A DNA stretch of 64,000 nucleotides from Lepeophtheirus salmonis (GCF_016086655.4 NC_052137.2:16903041-16967040); one strand, 5' to 3'. Numbered from the stretch's first letter, positions 33,191-44,740 are shown. Notes: generated by a model not told the origin, from the sequence alone. Program-made: numbers and translations.

Positions 33191-33199
33191 GGTACAAGA

Positions 33200-34258
33200 T
33201 AAAAGAAGGAATTTTATGTGGAAAATGACTGATCAAGAAGCACGTAAAATTTGACACTAGGTGTATCAGTAAAAAATACAGTTGAGTTTTTGAATAAGGA
33301 TTTGAATTTGCCACAATTAAAAGAATTAAAAGCCAAAGTTAAGTTTATTAAAATTATGAATTGTTTATTTGATTGGTGTAATAGCAGAAATTATTTTGGA
33401 AGAGGCTTTTAGATAACATTGAAATACTCCAATGAAGAGTTCCAAAACGATTTGTTGAATTCAGTTTTTGATTATATTAATAACCAATTTACAAATGGAT
33501 CATTTGACTTAATTATGCAAATTGAGGAAAAAGACTGGTTCTATTGGTTTCAATCAAGTTTGGTGACCAAAACAATATTTTGACTCACTGGATGTCCCAA
33601 GATTACCCCAAACTATTTTTTGTTCATTGCATTGCAGACTGGGATAAAATAACAATCTAACAGCGTGTCAATTTATAGTAAGCTTTTAAAAATGGTTAAA
33701 TTTCAAATATTTAGTTTATAAATCAAAATTTTTTGTTAAACTTCATGCAAGTTATGAAAGGCTCCTTGCCCGACTGGAAGTCAAAGGAGGATAAAGAAAC
33801 ACTGTTGGACAGTAAATGGCACCATAATTTTTACTCCTGGAAACTGTAAGAAATAACACTCGGGATAATTTCCTTCAAAAAATCAATTTAAATAGTCCTC
33901 CAATTAAAGAGGAGTATGATTAGATATTGTCTGACTCCAACTCCTTTACCCCATACACTCTCTTCATTTAAGGATGATGTGATCAGCTATATCACTAATT
34001 TGCCATCCCCCAATTGTAGAAACGTCTTTTAGAAATAAGCTTTGACAGATATATCCAAAGTTGATCACAACAATTTAGCATTGATAAAAGGAAAAGATAT
34101 AGGAAGCCTTATCTACACTTCACAAAATTCAATTGCGTTGTCTCAAGAAGCTGAAAGAGTCTATGTCCAACTGGCTTTAATTGATAAAATTGCTCTTTTG
34201 AATAAAAAATTAATTCATCTTTCAATTTTCAGCAAAGTTTTTTCAAAGAATTTGTGAA
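33200..34258 (+). pseudogene. P-element/THAP9-like transposase, C-terminal half
   Basis: The plus strand reads VSVKNTVEFLNKDLNLPQLK, AKVKFIKIMNCLFDWCNSRN and YFGRGF then a stop, followed by LKYSNEEFQNDLLNSVFDYI in another frame. This is the order of P-element/THAP9 transposases: an LxxPxF-x-A-TxKF block, then FD-x-xNSR-xx-G-GFK, then a conserved downstream helix. At 34042-34257 an open frame (IKGKDIGSLIYTSQNSIALS, then QEAERVYVQ) matches the family's late motif G-LIYPS-x-x-x-x-I-x-x-x-AE-x-VF. Stops and frame changes make it dead. The N-terminal THAP half is absent and no terminal repeats were found. Confidence 0.75.
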
Positions 34259-34720
34259 AAACGGAATTAGGGTTTTAACGCTTTTAATGAACACATGTTG
34301 ATAGGAAATACAAGTCACTATCACATTTTTGAGTAGATCAAGAAGTTGGCATTATCTTATTCCACGATCCAACTATTTCAACAATGGAGAGTTAATAATC
34401 TAATGTTGCAATCGGAATATATGAGGAAGACAAATAGAAAGGGTGTTTTATTCCGAGGACCGATTTATAATGCATTCTTTAAATGCATTATACACTTGAA
34501 TTTTATTTATGAAAAGTAAATACTACACACTAAAATTAGTACTTATCAGATGAGTGGTTCCCAACCTCTTTGTCTCTTCCCCTCACTTCTTTGTAATTTA
34601 TATAGTAAGGACAATATTTTTTTAAATAGCTAATTTTATATATACAAAAATAAACTTTTGAATCTTCTTACTCCTCCTAGCCCCCGTTTTTGTTCTTCCC
34701 ATTACTACTAAAAATTAGAA
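34259..34720. other. No gene; possible single hAT-like end
   Basis: At about 34549, GATGAGTGGTTCCCAACCTC resembles a hAT terminus (CAGTGGTTCCCAACC type). No partner end was found. Confidence 0.35.
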
Positions 34721-34725
34721 GGGAA

Positions 34726-34897
34726 GGGGAGATTGTATTAGCCAGTTAATTCGTCTTGGATGAGCACTTATGAGAATTCAATCTGTTTAATATTTTTTCA
34801 GGTAGTAACATGAAGGGGAGATTGCATTAACCAGTTAATTCGTCTTGGATTTCTGCAATTCAAATGAACACTTAAAAGAATTTAATCTGTTCAATAA
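34726..34897 (+). repeat. Two-copy tandem duplication, about 89-bp spacing
   Basis: GGGGAGATTGTATTAGCCAG, TTAATTCGTCTTGGAT, GAGAATTCAATCTGTTTAAT is repeated from 34815 as GGGGAGATTGCATTAACCAG, TTAATTCGTCTTGGAT, AGAATTTAATCTGTTCAATA. The second copy has an insertion (TTCTGCAATTCAA). The copies are diverged, so the duplication is not recent. Confidence 0.7.
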
Positions 34898-36825
34898 AGC
34901 CAAATTATGACATTGTATAACTAATTTGACATATTACTTAATTTATTTTGAAGTACCTATGACACATAAACATTCTATTGAAGCATTGGATATTAAGCAG
35001 GATACCAAATTATTTGGAGATAAAGTAAATTTAAAGTTGTTATATAGTTTGTTCTTTTATTAAGCGATCTTCACTTTAGACAAGTTATGAGGAGGTTAAT
35101 GTATTGACATCACATTACACTTTCATAGTTATCCCCAATGGTCCTGTGGAACGGAGAGGTTCATCCTAGTAGTAAAACATGAATTATTTTTTGGTTTAGA
35201 TATTGGCTCAAATATATATATATATGGCGTTCGTGACAACTATAATTAGACAAAAACTATTGAATTAGTCAATCACCAAAATTTTAGCCCGGATTTGAAC
35301 TATAAATCATGGAGTCGAATCCTATGATGGATTATATACCTTTATCTTTATTTTTGATCATTTTATTCAAAAAATAGGCTTAACTCAAATTTTTTTGGTT
35401 GCTTTATAATTCTAGGAAGGCGATTTACTATAAATTTATCTGATAGGGACATTTATTATTGGATGTTTATTTAATATAATCTTGCCTACGATAAGCAACA
35501 TCCATAAATGTTTGATCCAATAAATTAGTACTTAATAGGAAGGCCTTTTATCTTGATGTGGAAACAAATAATCCTTGAGATATCCTGGATATTTCGCAGC
35601 CATCTTTTCAATTAATTCAGACAAGATTGTAAAAGTAATTGCTCTTCAAAACTAACCGAAGGATTAAATCGAGAGATAACAAATGTCTTTAGATTTGAGT
35701 ATTTTGAAGTAATCAGAAAATAAATCAATATTAAACCAAAAGAAAACAATATTTTTAGACAAAGCAGTGGGAACATAATTAAATAAAACTTCAAAAGTTA
35801 TTGATGGTGATCTTCATACAAAGTTAAAACTATCATGAAATTGCAACTTTTGTTTGATACTATTATCTTTCTCCTGGACATTGAAAGTTGAATATACATC
35901 AACAGGTGCCAATAAATCATTCTGAATTATATTTTATGAAATTGAGTGATTTACTACCAATGAAAAATATTACTTCTTTTAAAAGAAATATATCAGAGTT
36001 ACTTGTATTGTACAATGGAAAGGGGTTTCTTGCCAGATATCTATGTACAATGTACATTATACACGTTCACTCATAATTAATCTGAATACCATCTGACAAA
36101 TGAATTTATACATAGCTATATCCATCGCGAAATATACATTACGAATATTATAGATACTCGTTATGATATTTGCATAGAAGTGCGATACCCTTCAGCAATA
36201 CCGAATTATTTTTTTTTACGAAAATTATTTTTTATTTCTTCTCTTACCTCATAAACTCTTATCCGTTGTCCATCTATGTATACATTTGATTGTAACTATC
36301 AATTCTTTTTTTTTTGTTAAATAATCGAGCTAATGACGAACAGACACTTTCCCCCAAAAAATAATAAATATATTTTTTGATGTTGATTCATAATACAAAA
36401 TATTTATATAATTACAATATTATCAGGTATCTTTTTATAAAGGTTTCCTATCTATTGTAAATATTGTATTATCTAAATAAAATGAGTTCTTTTGGCTGCC
36501 TAATAATGATTGAAAAGAAGAAAATGTTGGATGTAGTATTAGAAACTTTACTGGAACTATCAATATACCTTAAGTTACTATATTTTCTGATAATACATTT
36601 TTCCATTTGTTCCTAAAGCTTCGGTAAGGAACAACAACTTATATATAATTATACAAAAATCTTGGTATACATATTTAGTAATAAATAAGATGAAATAAAT
36701 AATCCAAATCCCATTTGATATAAATTGCATCATAAAAAGCGATTTTAATTATTTCAAAAGATTTATTGGGGGATTATTTTTGATATTTTTTTTTCAAGGA
36801 CTTGTGCTCCTGGTGTAGGGAAAGT
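34898..36825. other. No gene recognised
   Basis: Long AT-rich stretch. On the minus strand 35500-35790, two adjacent frames read SVSFEEQLLLQSCLN and IEKMAAKYPGYLKDYLFPHQ, which has coding texture, but I cannot name a family. The frame at 35888-36076 (plus) is likewise unrecognised. Confidence 0.35.
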
Positions 36826-36829
36826 TTAA

Positions 36830-37240
36830 TTCTGGTACAATAAAAAACATATCTTGATAATTATAGAGTGAGAAACGATATCGGTTCGAGATATGTCGGT
36901 CACTGCTTAACCAGGTACATAAAAGTTTCAACACATTCACTTCAAATGCTTGATATGTTCGCACATTTTTTATAGTTATCTAGACAGTCTCATGTGAAAC
37001 CCCGATATCTCTTGAAAGGACCATCATAGACTGGAGGGGATTCCCCTGGGCTGTTCTATTTAACTCTTTGGGTCAAATTTTGCCTTTTTGACAGAGCCTT
37101 TCGTCCTCTCCAACGTTTCAGACTTGGCTTAAACGGTGGTCATGAACACGCCCAATTGCTTAGAGTGCGCGAATAGAACTTCGCCGACCACACTCAAGTG
37201 TCCTTTTCTAAATTTGTACGTAAGCTGATAAGCTCAGATT
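36830..37240 (-). pseudogene. Tc1/mariner transposase, N-terminal fragment
   Basis: The minus strand, with frame changes, reads VREV/VGEVLFAHSKQLGVF, then GSVKKAKFDPKS, IEQPRGIPSSL, MMVLSRDIGVSHETV and ITIKNVRTYQAFEVNVLKL. That is the order of the paired helix-turn-helix region of Tc1/mariner-type transposases: a first HTH, a basic linker, then the second HTH with LSxxxGVSxxTV. The catalytic domain is absent and stops interrupt the frame. Confidence 0.6.
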
Positions 37241-37249
37241 TGTTTTTTA

Positions 37250-38460
37250 TTTCCTAACTAATTGTTTATGATTAATATAATGAAATATGAATTAATTTCA
37301 ATCAATCAACCTTAATTAATTATATAATTAGTAAGTGTTCATATTTCAATGAACCACCCGCTATAGTATTCAGATAACTCCAAGTAATGCCAGATACTTC
37401 AATTAGTATATCAATACAATGAAAATCTCCGGAGGAAAAAAGAAAATATTTACCAACTAAAATATAAAATAAATACTCACAAAAAAGAAAGAAAGATTAA
37501 AGATAATGTACCTATACAATTTTACTTGAATGATCTCATACGCTCCATATGTTTACTTCATTAGTTCTCTTTGTATATACCTCTTAAAATAAGAAACCCT
37601 TACTCTAATAACTTTACTATTAGCTACTCAATCATTGACAAGGTATTTAACATTTGAGGTTCTTTATTCTTCCTTCATATACATATATATGTTATCGCGT
37701 CGTAATTTTAATGATTTAATTTATACTTTTTATGAGTTACCTATATTAATAAAGTGAAGTTTGTCTGTATGTATGTCTGTCGATGCCTCATTTCAGTATG
37801 TGCACGTAATATCAAAGAACTGGATGACTACTTCATCGAAGAAATAACAATGTAATAAAGCGTGTGTATAGCTAAAACTAAAAATCAAAAAAGAAAAGGG
37901 GGTTCATCTATATTCTTTGAGCAAAATGTGTCTCTCATTGTAGTTTGTCTGATTACACTGTATGACTCCGAGCAATGCCAGATACTCTCGCAAGTTTTAA
38001 TGTAATATTCTTAAAGCCTTCAAAATGTATAAATTTGATTATAACTTTATGTAGAAAGTCATTTTTATGGGCATTAACATGTTGATTCAGGGACAGTCTT
38101 AGTCCTCAACCTTGATTATAAAACAAATTTGAACTAATTTTTGTAAAAAAGTTTTTATAAAAAAAGAAATTATTTTAAAATAAAGAATTGCAAATTCAAA
38201 TTTTCAATTTGGAAAGCAAAAAAAAACATATTTCGCTTTGCTCCAGGCTCTGGTCACTGTTACAGAGCTTCTGTTAATATATATTATGCTTATTCTTACC
38301 CAGATTGGGATTTGACCCCTATGTAATCCGTTTCAAAAAAGGATTTGGCTATGACTAAAGCTGATATTTTTTCAAAAAAAAAAATTATTTTTATTTTTGT
38401 TCATTTTCAGAAATTTGTTAGAAATTATGTTATTGATAAGTTGGCACTCTGTCTAACATT
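37250..38460. other. No gene; GTCTGTATGTATG microsatellite and paired short motif
   Basis: Two copies of GCAATGCCAGATACT-like sequence lie at about 37387 (GTAATGCCAGATACTTCAAT) and 37973 (GCAATGCCAGATACTCTCGC). Between them, at 37758, is TTTGTCTGTATGTATGTCTG. The arrangement recalls transposon ends next to TCTG-type microsatellites in other invertebrates, but I cannot name a family. Confidence 0.4.
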
Positions 38461-38464
38461 GGTA

Positions 38465-38850
38465 GAGATAATATTTTTGTAAGAGCGTGAGGAGAAGCAT
38501 ATGGTACTATTGAATGAATACCCTTTTTAATATCACCTGCCCATTATAAGATTTTATTGGGAGAAAATGAATTAGTGCTATAAGGAGAAGAACCTCCTAC
38601 ATTTAAAATAATATTGGTGTAGGGAAAATATTATAATTGCATCTAAATTCATAAATATTTATTGTAGATTGTATTTTTAAAACAATTTATAACAAGGGTA
38701 GGCAATATTGTATACATCAAAGGGATAATTTAAAACCGCATTAACCTATTAAATGATTAACCAAGAAGAAGAAAGAGCACACGCAACGAATTCTTTTCCT
38801 TTTCTAATTTCATAGTTTTTTCATTACAAACGTGTCAACTCTACTTATAA
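38465..38850 (+). repeat. Dispersed repeat family C, near-complete copy
   Basis: GAGCGTGAGGAGAAG, ATATGGTACTATTGAATGAA, ATATCACCTGCCCATTATAA, GATTTTATTGGGAGAAAATG, ATTGGTGTAGGGAAAATATT, CAAGGGTAGGCAATATTG and CAACGAATTCTTTTCCTTTT. It lacks only the GGCGGG of the head. Confidence 0.75.
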
Positions 38851-39019
38851 CTAAAAGTGTATAAAAACATGTCACAGTAAGTGTTGGTAATCTGAACAAG
38901 ATTTTTTATTTTCCAATGTTGCTGTCATTATTATTTGCTACTTGAAGACACGACAGCTAAGTATACAGTAATAACTAGTGCATGTGCTTATTAAAAACAA
39001 AAAGTAACAATGAGTGGTT

Positions 39020-39265
39020 TCTTGGTAGTTATAAGTTTAAGTCTTTGAGGGACTTGGAGTAGAATTGAGAATCGATATTGGTGTAATTCCAGGCTTTATG
39101 TCATTGCTCAAAACGGAGGAGGATTCTTGTTTATTTTCTTTCTCTCACTGCTGATTACAGCTGATTTTATCAAATGTTTTGACAGCTTAGCTGCTCTCCT
39201 CCCAAACATTCTTTCAAATGTCAGGCTGATCACATTAATTTTCTGATTCTCTTATTTTTACATAC
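39020..39265 (+). repeat. Dispersed repeat family A copy
   Basis: GAGGGACTTGGAGTAGAATT, GAGAATCGATATTGGTG, TTGACAGCTTAGCTGCTCTC and ACATTCTTTCAAATGTCAGG, ending in TTATTTTTACATACC. A family C 3' end abuts it. Confidence 0.7.
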
Positions 39266-39370
39266 CAAAAAAATAAGAGTACATGCAACAACCGTTTTTT
39301 TTTCTTTTTAATTTACACACTTCGTTTTTATTATAAAAATGTCAACTCTAGCTATCACTTATGAGTTGAA
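39266..39370 (+). repeat. Family C, 3' end only
   Basis: AAAATAAGAGTACATGCAAC, AACCGTTTTTTTTTC, TTTTTAATTTACACACTTCG and AAATGTCAACTCTAGCTATC match 38.77-38.85 kb. Confidence 0.6.
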
Positions 39371-39895
39371 TCTACTCGGAAATACACTTCTCCCAAAAAT
39401 AATAAATGTTCCTGTGCCTTAGTTTAACTGTTGACAAGCAATTGACAAATGACAAACATTTTTAAGCATTGACATTGGAGATCCAATAAGAAACTTATTT
39501 ATTTTTTGTTTGCGCAAATATTTCTTCTTGACTTGTATTTTAAGTCCTAGAGTTTTTGGCAATTAAGTATATGCTATTTTTTATTATTATGAGTTTAAAA
39601 AAATACGTAAATAATGCTGGAAAAGTGGGTTTACATACCTGTGAGTGCCAACGTACATAGTCATGGATTAATGAGCAAACTGTACGTTTTAAAGGATTGC
39701 ACAAAATAGCACCTTAAGAGGGGGCGGAGGCTCCCTTCCCGTATCAAAGTATTTCCTCCTTCATAATTAGTACCTATATTATAAAGATTTTGAACTGTAA
39801 ATATTTTTTAGCAGAGAGGTAAATGTGAATAGATTCAAATAATATGAAATTCCATTGTGTAAAAAAATAAATAATAAAGAACCCGAAAAGTAACG
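39371..39895. other. No gene seen
   Basis: Unrecognised apart from GGGGGCGGAGGCTCCCTTCC near 39720, an isolated GC-rich patch. Confidence 0.4.
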
Positions 39896-39899
39896 GCAT

Positions 39900-40015
39900 C
39901 ATCCTCATAGTTTGAAGAATTTTTGCAATGAGAGCAATTCAGCTGTCATAACGTTTCATTAAATTAGCTGAAAGCAGCAATGAAATGAGGAAAATAAAAA
40001 CAAATCTCAGCTTCG
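39900..40015 (-). repeat. Dispersed repeat family A, reverse, 3' part
   Basis: TTTGAAGAATTTTTGCAATG, AGCTGTCATAACGTTTCATT and AAATTAGCTGAAAGCAGCAA, then TGAAATGAGGAAAATAAAAAC. The copy stops where the AT-rich array starts. Confidence 0.65.
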
Positions 40016-40019
40016 TTTG

Positions 40020-40595
40020 AAAAAAAATCCAAAAATTAAATTTTAATTTTTGGATTTCATTTTAATTAATTTTTTTTTAACTTCATTTTAATTAAATTTT
40101 AATTTTTAATTTCATTTTGATTAAATTTTAATTTTTTAATTTCATTTTAATTAAGTTTTAATATTTTAATTAAATTTTAATTAATTTTTTTAAATTTCAT
40201 TTTAATTAATTAATTTTTTTTTCAAATTTCATTTTAATTAATTAATTTCATTTTAATTAAATTTTAAAATTTAAATTAATTTAAATTTAGTTTTAAAATT
40301 TAATTTAATTTTTTTGGAAATGAATTTGAAAAATTAAATTTTTTGAAAAAAAAATTCAAAATCCACAGTTATTCAAAGAAAATAAAATATTGGGCAAATG
40401 CATTTCAATTATTAAATTTTTTGGAATAAAATTTCAAAAATCTATAACTATTCGAAGTAAATTGCATTTATAGAAAATATTTTAATTTTTTGAAATAAAA
40501 ATCCCAAAATTAAATTTTTTAGTAAAAAGCAAAAATTCCTTATTTTTTTAAAGGAGATACAGCCCTTCCGCCCACCCTCTGCGTACACTCTTGAT
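40020..40595 (+). repeat. AT-rich tandem array with family D head
   Basis: 40050-40260 is a distinct tandem of TTTCATTTTAATTAAATTTT with spacing of roughly 40-50 bp. From 40290 the usual TTTTTTGGAAATGAATTTGA and AATCTATAACTATTCG units follow. The GC-rich head AGATACAGCCCTTCCGCCCA and CCCTCTGCGTACACTC closes it at 40550-40595. The whole lies between two reverse family A copies. Confidence 0.65.
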
Positions 40596-40599
40596 GACA

Positions 40600-40790
40600 G
40601 TATGAAGAATAATTGGGTAGAGAGTTCTCATGAGTTTTTATTAGATTTGCTGCAAGCAGCAATCAAACGAAAAAAATAAACAGAAATCCCACTCTATATC
40701 GAGCAATGAAATAGATAGGAGTTACTGCGACGTCGATCCTCAATTCTACTGCAAGTGTAACAGGGACTTATGCATATAACTCTACTCAAA
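40600..40790 (-). repeat. Dispersed repeat family A, reverse copy
   Basis: TTTTTATTAGATTTGCTGCA, AGCAGCAATCAAACG, TATATCGAGCAATGAAATAG, GCGACGTCGATCCTCAATTC and TACTGCAAGTGTAACAGGG. Confidence 0.7.
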
Positions 40791-41320
40791 TCCTTATGGT
40801 TACTCTTTGTCCTTCACACATTATATATTACTGTATACTTATTGTTTTCTCTTCAAGATAAAATTAATAATGATAATAGCATTGAAAGATATAAAATTAT
40901 CTTCAGATTACAATTACAAAAAGATCGCGATCTTCAATTGTCATATTTTTTAACCTATAAACAAAATTATTCGCCCTTACATTAATTGTGTATGTGGGAC
41001 GCAGGGTAGATAATTATTGTAATTTGAGGAATTGATTAATTAGTTCCAAAAGATATTGTATATCCATAGGGAAATATTGATATCACTTGGTTTCGTGAAG
41101 TATTTCTTTTGTTTTTATAGCTGCTAAAGAATTACAAAAAGATTTTGATTAGCAATAACAGATGCACAAAAAAATCCATCCTGAACATAACATGTTTTTA
41201 ATAAAATAATTTTGACATCGGAATGTTGTCTTTATTGATCCATAAAATGTTTGGATTCCTTTGGCCCAAACACTCAAAATCATTGATCCTCTTTTGCAAA
41301 AGCAATTTTATTTTAAATAT
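40791..41320. other. No gene seen
   Basis: Unrecognised. The 71-codon frame at 40770-40985 overlaps the family A copy and is not shared with other copies. Confidence 0.35.
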
Positions 41321-41785
41321 AAAAAGAGCCTCCCATAAAACGCTCTAGATTGTTGTTAATTTGAGCTAAGGCCACGACAATATTGCAAGGATAAAGCTCT
41401 TTTTTGAATTGATCTCATAATAAAAGTCATTATTTATTGGTATGCCCAACCTAGAAAAGATAGAAACAAAGAGAGAGAAGAAGAAAAGAGAAAGAAACAA
41501 AAAGAGAGAAATAGAAAAAGGAGAAAAAGGAAACATATAATATTACACAATTTGTTATAACATATGTCTCAACCTATATGAATAATTTTTTTCAACGTTC
41601 ATGGACACAAAATGACTCGTTGCATACCCGTAGTGAGTGAGGAATTCCAAAAGACTATACATTCAAGGTAGTTCTCAGAGCAAATCCTTTTTCTTTTTCT
41701 CTCTCTTTGTTTCTATCTCTTCTAGCTGGGGGCTTATCTCAAATTGACAACAATAGAGAGGATTTTTGGGTAGGCTCTTTTTTTC
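41321..41785. mobile_element. Long inverted repeat with purine-rich stem
   Basis: The left arm (41321-41500) carries AAAAAGAGCCTCCC, TTGTTGTTAATTTGAGCTAA and AGATAGAAACAAAGAGAGAG. The right arm (41687-41785), read on the other strand, carries AAAAAGAGCCTACCC, TTGTTGTCAATTTGAGATAA and AGATAGAAACAAAGAGAGAG. The left arm has an extra segment of about 80 bp. The loop of about 190 bp has no recognisable content. A fold-back transposon is possible. Confidence 0.6.
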
Positions 41786-41899
41786 AATTAAAGTTTTAGC
41801 TATCCAATGAGAAACTTTTAAACTTATTGAATTTATTTGTCTTGAAGCTATGAGCCTTTCAATAAAAAGCACCTATTTTCCCCTTTAAACAAAGATATT

Positions 41900-42715
41900 A
41901 TAAGTTATAAGTATCATGCAGACATTTTAAAAATGTTTTTTAAAATTTTTGTAACATTTAGCTTTAAGATATATTAACATAGCTTACCCTTATCTTCACG
42001 GCGAGGGGTTAAATCTGCTTTAAACCTTAAAATTGCCAAAAATAAGAAAAAATGTTAGGGTTTTTATGAAGGCCTTGAGGCTATGAGAGAAAAAATAAGG
42101 CCATATCTGGAATAAGGGGATCCAATTGAACTAAGTTGAGCATATGCTGTTCTAGTCTATAAAAACGTTGAAACGTAATGATTTTTCAAAAAAGCTTACA
42201 GACAATAAAAATATCCATGTCAGTGATTGGAAAAAGTCTGTAAGAAATTTTCATTTAATTTTTTCACCTGCTAATTATGAATTCATATGCAGTTTATACC
42301 AAATTCATTACATACAAATGAACTGACGAACAGTAAAATTTCATTCTAATTCATTATTGTTATACTCGTGACTTTTTCTTCCCCCCTCCAAAGTAAGAAA
42401 ATTTTTGATGAGGTATTTAGTACCTATTTACTTAAATGAAAGATACCAAATGCAGACTCATTACCAAATATTCTCTAGTGAGTAAATAAAAATTTTATGA
42501 GGCCATAATAACAATATTGCAAAACACCTGGGCATTCAATGAATTAATTCAAATGAATTAAATATGTACAAAAAAAAGAGAACACTTGACCAAAGAATTA
42601 GAATGTCTGTAAGAAAAAAAAAAATCCCAGAGATTCATGAATGATTCACAAGAGACTAATATTTATCAGATTTTGTATATTTTAATTTATAAATATAACA
42701 AATGCTTTTTTTCAA
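41900..42715. other. No gene seen
   Basis: Unrecognised AT-rich sequence. Confidence 0.4.
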
Positions 42716-42721
42716 TTTATA

Positions 42722-42800
42722 GTTATGATTCTTAAACGTTTCGAAACCTGAGCCCCCTATTCTTAATGCTGATCGCCTTTGCAAACACAGTAGGAATTCA
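42722..42800 (+). repeat. Possible hAT-like left terminus
   Basis: GATTCTTAAACGTTTCGAAA, then CCTGAGCCCCCTATTC, recalls the GGTTCTCAAACTTTTT/GAGCCCCC ends of ZBED-type hAT elements. No right end or duplication was identified. Confidence 0.35.
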
Positions 42801-43255
42801 AATGGATCATATAAGTAAAATTTTTAGTTAAACTCTGGAGGTCATATCAAAAAACAGTGAATTAGTCTTGAGTTATGAGCCCACTACGTGCTCCGTAGGA
42901 AAAAGTAAATAGATTATCGCATAAGGGGTTCATTCTCCAATCCCAACGATTAGGCAGTTGCTTATGAACCTACTTTGGGCCATTTTGATATATTTCACAA
43001 CTTGTGGGGCGATGAAATACATATGTTACGGCAATGTGGAAAATCGGGCATTTTTCAAAATGCCCGTTAGAGTGAGTTTGTGCAAAATGCACGGGAAATC
43101 TATAAAGTTTCCAATAGTGTGGTCATTTTACGTTAATTAACATTTACAAGTATAAATGATTGTGGGTAATTTGATTATTAAACAATTCATTGCAACCAAT
43201 TTAACCATTAAGGACTTTATTACGGTCCAATTTCATTGCAAACAACTTAATAATC

Positions 43256-43663
43256 CAGTGTAGGATGCCCAATCTGTGGATTGCGGCCCGCCCAATGTTT
43301 ATTTGTAGCCCAGTACTCATTCTCACTTCAAGTAGTATTTTTTAAGCAAAACTGTCGCAATATCATCAAAACGTGTAGAACGCTCATAATACCTACAAAC
43401 ATTGAAAAATATTTGACGGTATCTTATATTTTCTGGGATTCTAACAGGGTTACCAGATTAGCTTTTTTAAGCAGTTTGCCCTTGAACAATTAGATTTGGC
43501 CTTTTCTTACATTTGGTCTCAAATTGAAATAAATTTGTATTTAATAGTTTGTTTGTTTTTAGACATTTTCATGAAACATAACTTAATAGGTTTTGAGGAC
43601 CATTAAAATATTTTTTGTGGCAATGCGGCCCATTATATTTAAATGTTAGACATATCTGATCTG
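43256..43663. mobile_element. hAT-like remnant with GCGGCCCGC ends
   Basis: The left CAGTGTAGGATGCCCAATCT and ATTGCGGCCCGCCC face, on the other strand, CAGATATGTCTAACATTTAA and AATGGGCCGCATTG. GCGGCCCGC sub-terminal words are frequent in hAT elements. No convincing 8-bp duplication and no transposase. Confidence 0.45.
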
Positions 43664-43744
43664 ATACAATTTTCATTGAAATTTATATTTTATTCGGACA
43701 ATCAAATTATAGTATGATAAGAAATGATCAAAAGTTACCCATTT

Positions 43745-44185
43745 TTATTTCAAAAATATACCTCACCCAACAGGTTGTGCCGATGGGCAGCTGGTCCCTA
43801 AAGTGGTTCAAATCTATCGCCACTACTATCCTGAGTTTCAATTGTATTATAATATACGCCAGTCACAGGGTACGCTAGTGAACCTCTTGTCTACAATGAA
43901 CATAAAAATCTATCGCCAAAGCTATGCTGAGTATCAAGGACTCCTTTTAATATATTGTAATACATCCTAGATTGTACAAGTGAACCACTGGTCCAAAAGT
44001 TGGACCATTACCCACCGCCAACGCTTCTCTAAGCATCAAGGAACCTTTTCGATATCCTATTATACACCCCAGCCTTGTGCAAGTGAACCACTGGTCGAAA
44101 AGGTGGGTCATTAGCAACCACCACCGCTTCATTGAGGATTCAGAATCCCTTCTATTAGTCTATTATAACCCTAGGACCGAGGGTT
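43745..44185 (+). repeat. Left arm: about four tandem units of about 104 bp
   Basis: The unit contains GTGAACCACTGGTCCAAAAG, then GACCATTACCCACC, CTAAGCATCAAGGAACC, then TATTATACACCCCAGCC. It starts at about 43785 (variant GCAGCTGGTCCCTAAAG), 43877, 43980 and 44087. Upstream, AAATATACCTCACCCAACAG matches the outer edge of the right arm in reverse. Small open frames in the arm are by-products of the repeat. Confidence 0.8.
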
Positions 44186-44189
44186 GTGC

Positions 44190-44740
44190 AATTCAACTTG
44201 TGCATGGAAATCCCCATAACTCACAATCTCAGAAATCATATGAGAGAGCAAATGGAGACATTGAAGATATTCTTTTGATGTGGCAACGTGACAACAAGAC
44301 AACTAAGTTGGCTTATGGACAGTGGTTTGTTCTGTATGCCAAGTTCCAAGTATCGACTGTAGAAAAACAGATCACCACTACGTCTTGGCTGTTTTGATCC
44401 ATGTAGCAGAGAACAGATATTATAGATTAGGTACAAAAAATGATGTATTGAAACAGCTCAATGTAAGAAAGCAGTATAAGTTTTGCAAAGAGTCATTCCT
44501 CAGTGTTGATGAAAGTTACACAGAGAAGGAAGTAATAATCCGACTGACCATATCAATTCTGTCGGATGGAAATGAACAAGGCTTTAAGTGGTGCAATTGC
44601 ACAGATTCCAAACAAATAAGTTCATCTGCACAAAAAGGGACACCTTTGTAAATGCAAATGCCATAATAGAACAACATGCAGCAAAAGTAGTATATTTGGT
44701 GAATGTGTTTATGTTTATGAAATATTTAAGTAACATTAGT
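44190..44740 (+). pseudogene. KRBA2-like rve integrase remnant with Cys-rich tail
   Basis: The plus strand reads VHGNPHNSQSQKSYERANGD and IEDILLMWQRDNKTT, then after a frameshift HHYVLAVLIHVAENRYYRLG. It continues through LKQLNVRKQYKFC and GFKWCNCTDS to a Cys-rich tail around 44650-44690 (CKCKCHNRTTC in one frame). In retroelement-type (rve) integrases the GxPxxSQSQGSVERAN block carries the last catalytic glutamate. The downstream acidic segment and Cys-rich end match KRAB-A-domain-containing-2-like proteins. The N-terminal part and the first catalytic residues are missing. It is a C-terminal fragment in at least two frames, placed symmetrically between inverted arms. Confidence 0.7.

Noticed and set aside
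41447..41500. Simple GA-rich microsatellite
   Set aside because: Its exact inverted counterpart at 41687-41730, with matching flanking unique sequence, shows it is an arm of an inverted repeat and not only a microsatellite.
43785..44185. CRISPR array (regular about 104-bp spacing)
   Set aside because: Units are contiguous diverged repeats without distinct spacers, inverted copies lie beyond a transposon gene, and the context is eukaryotic.
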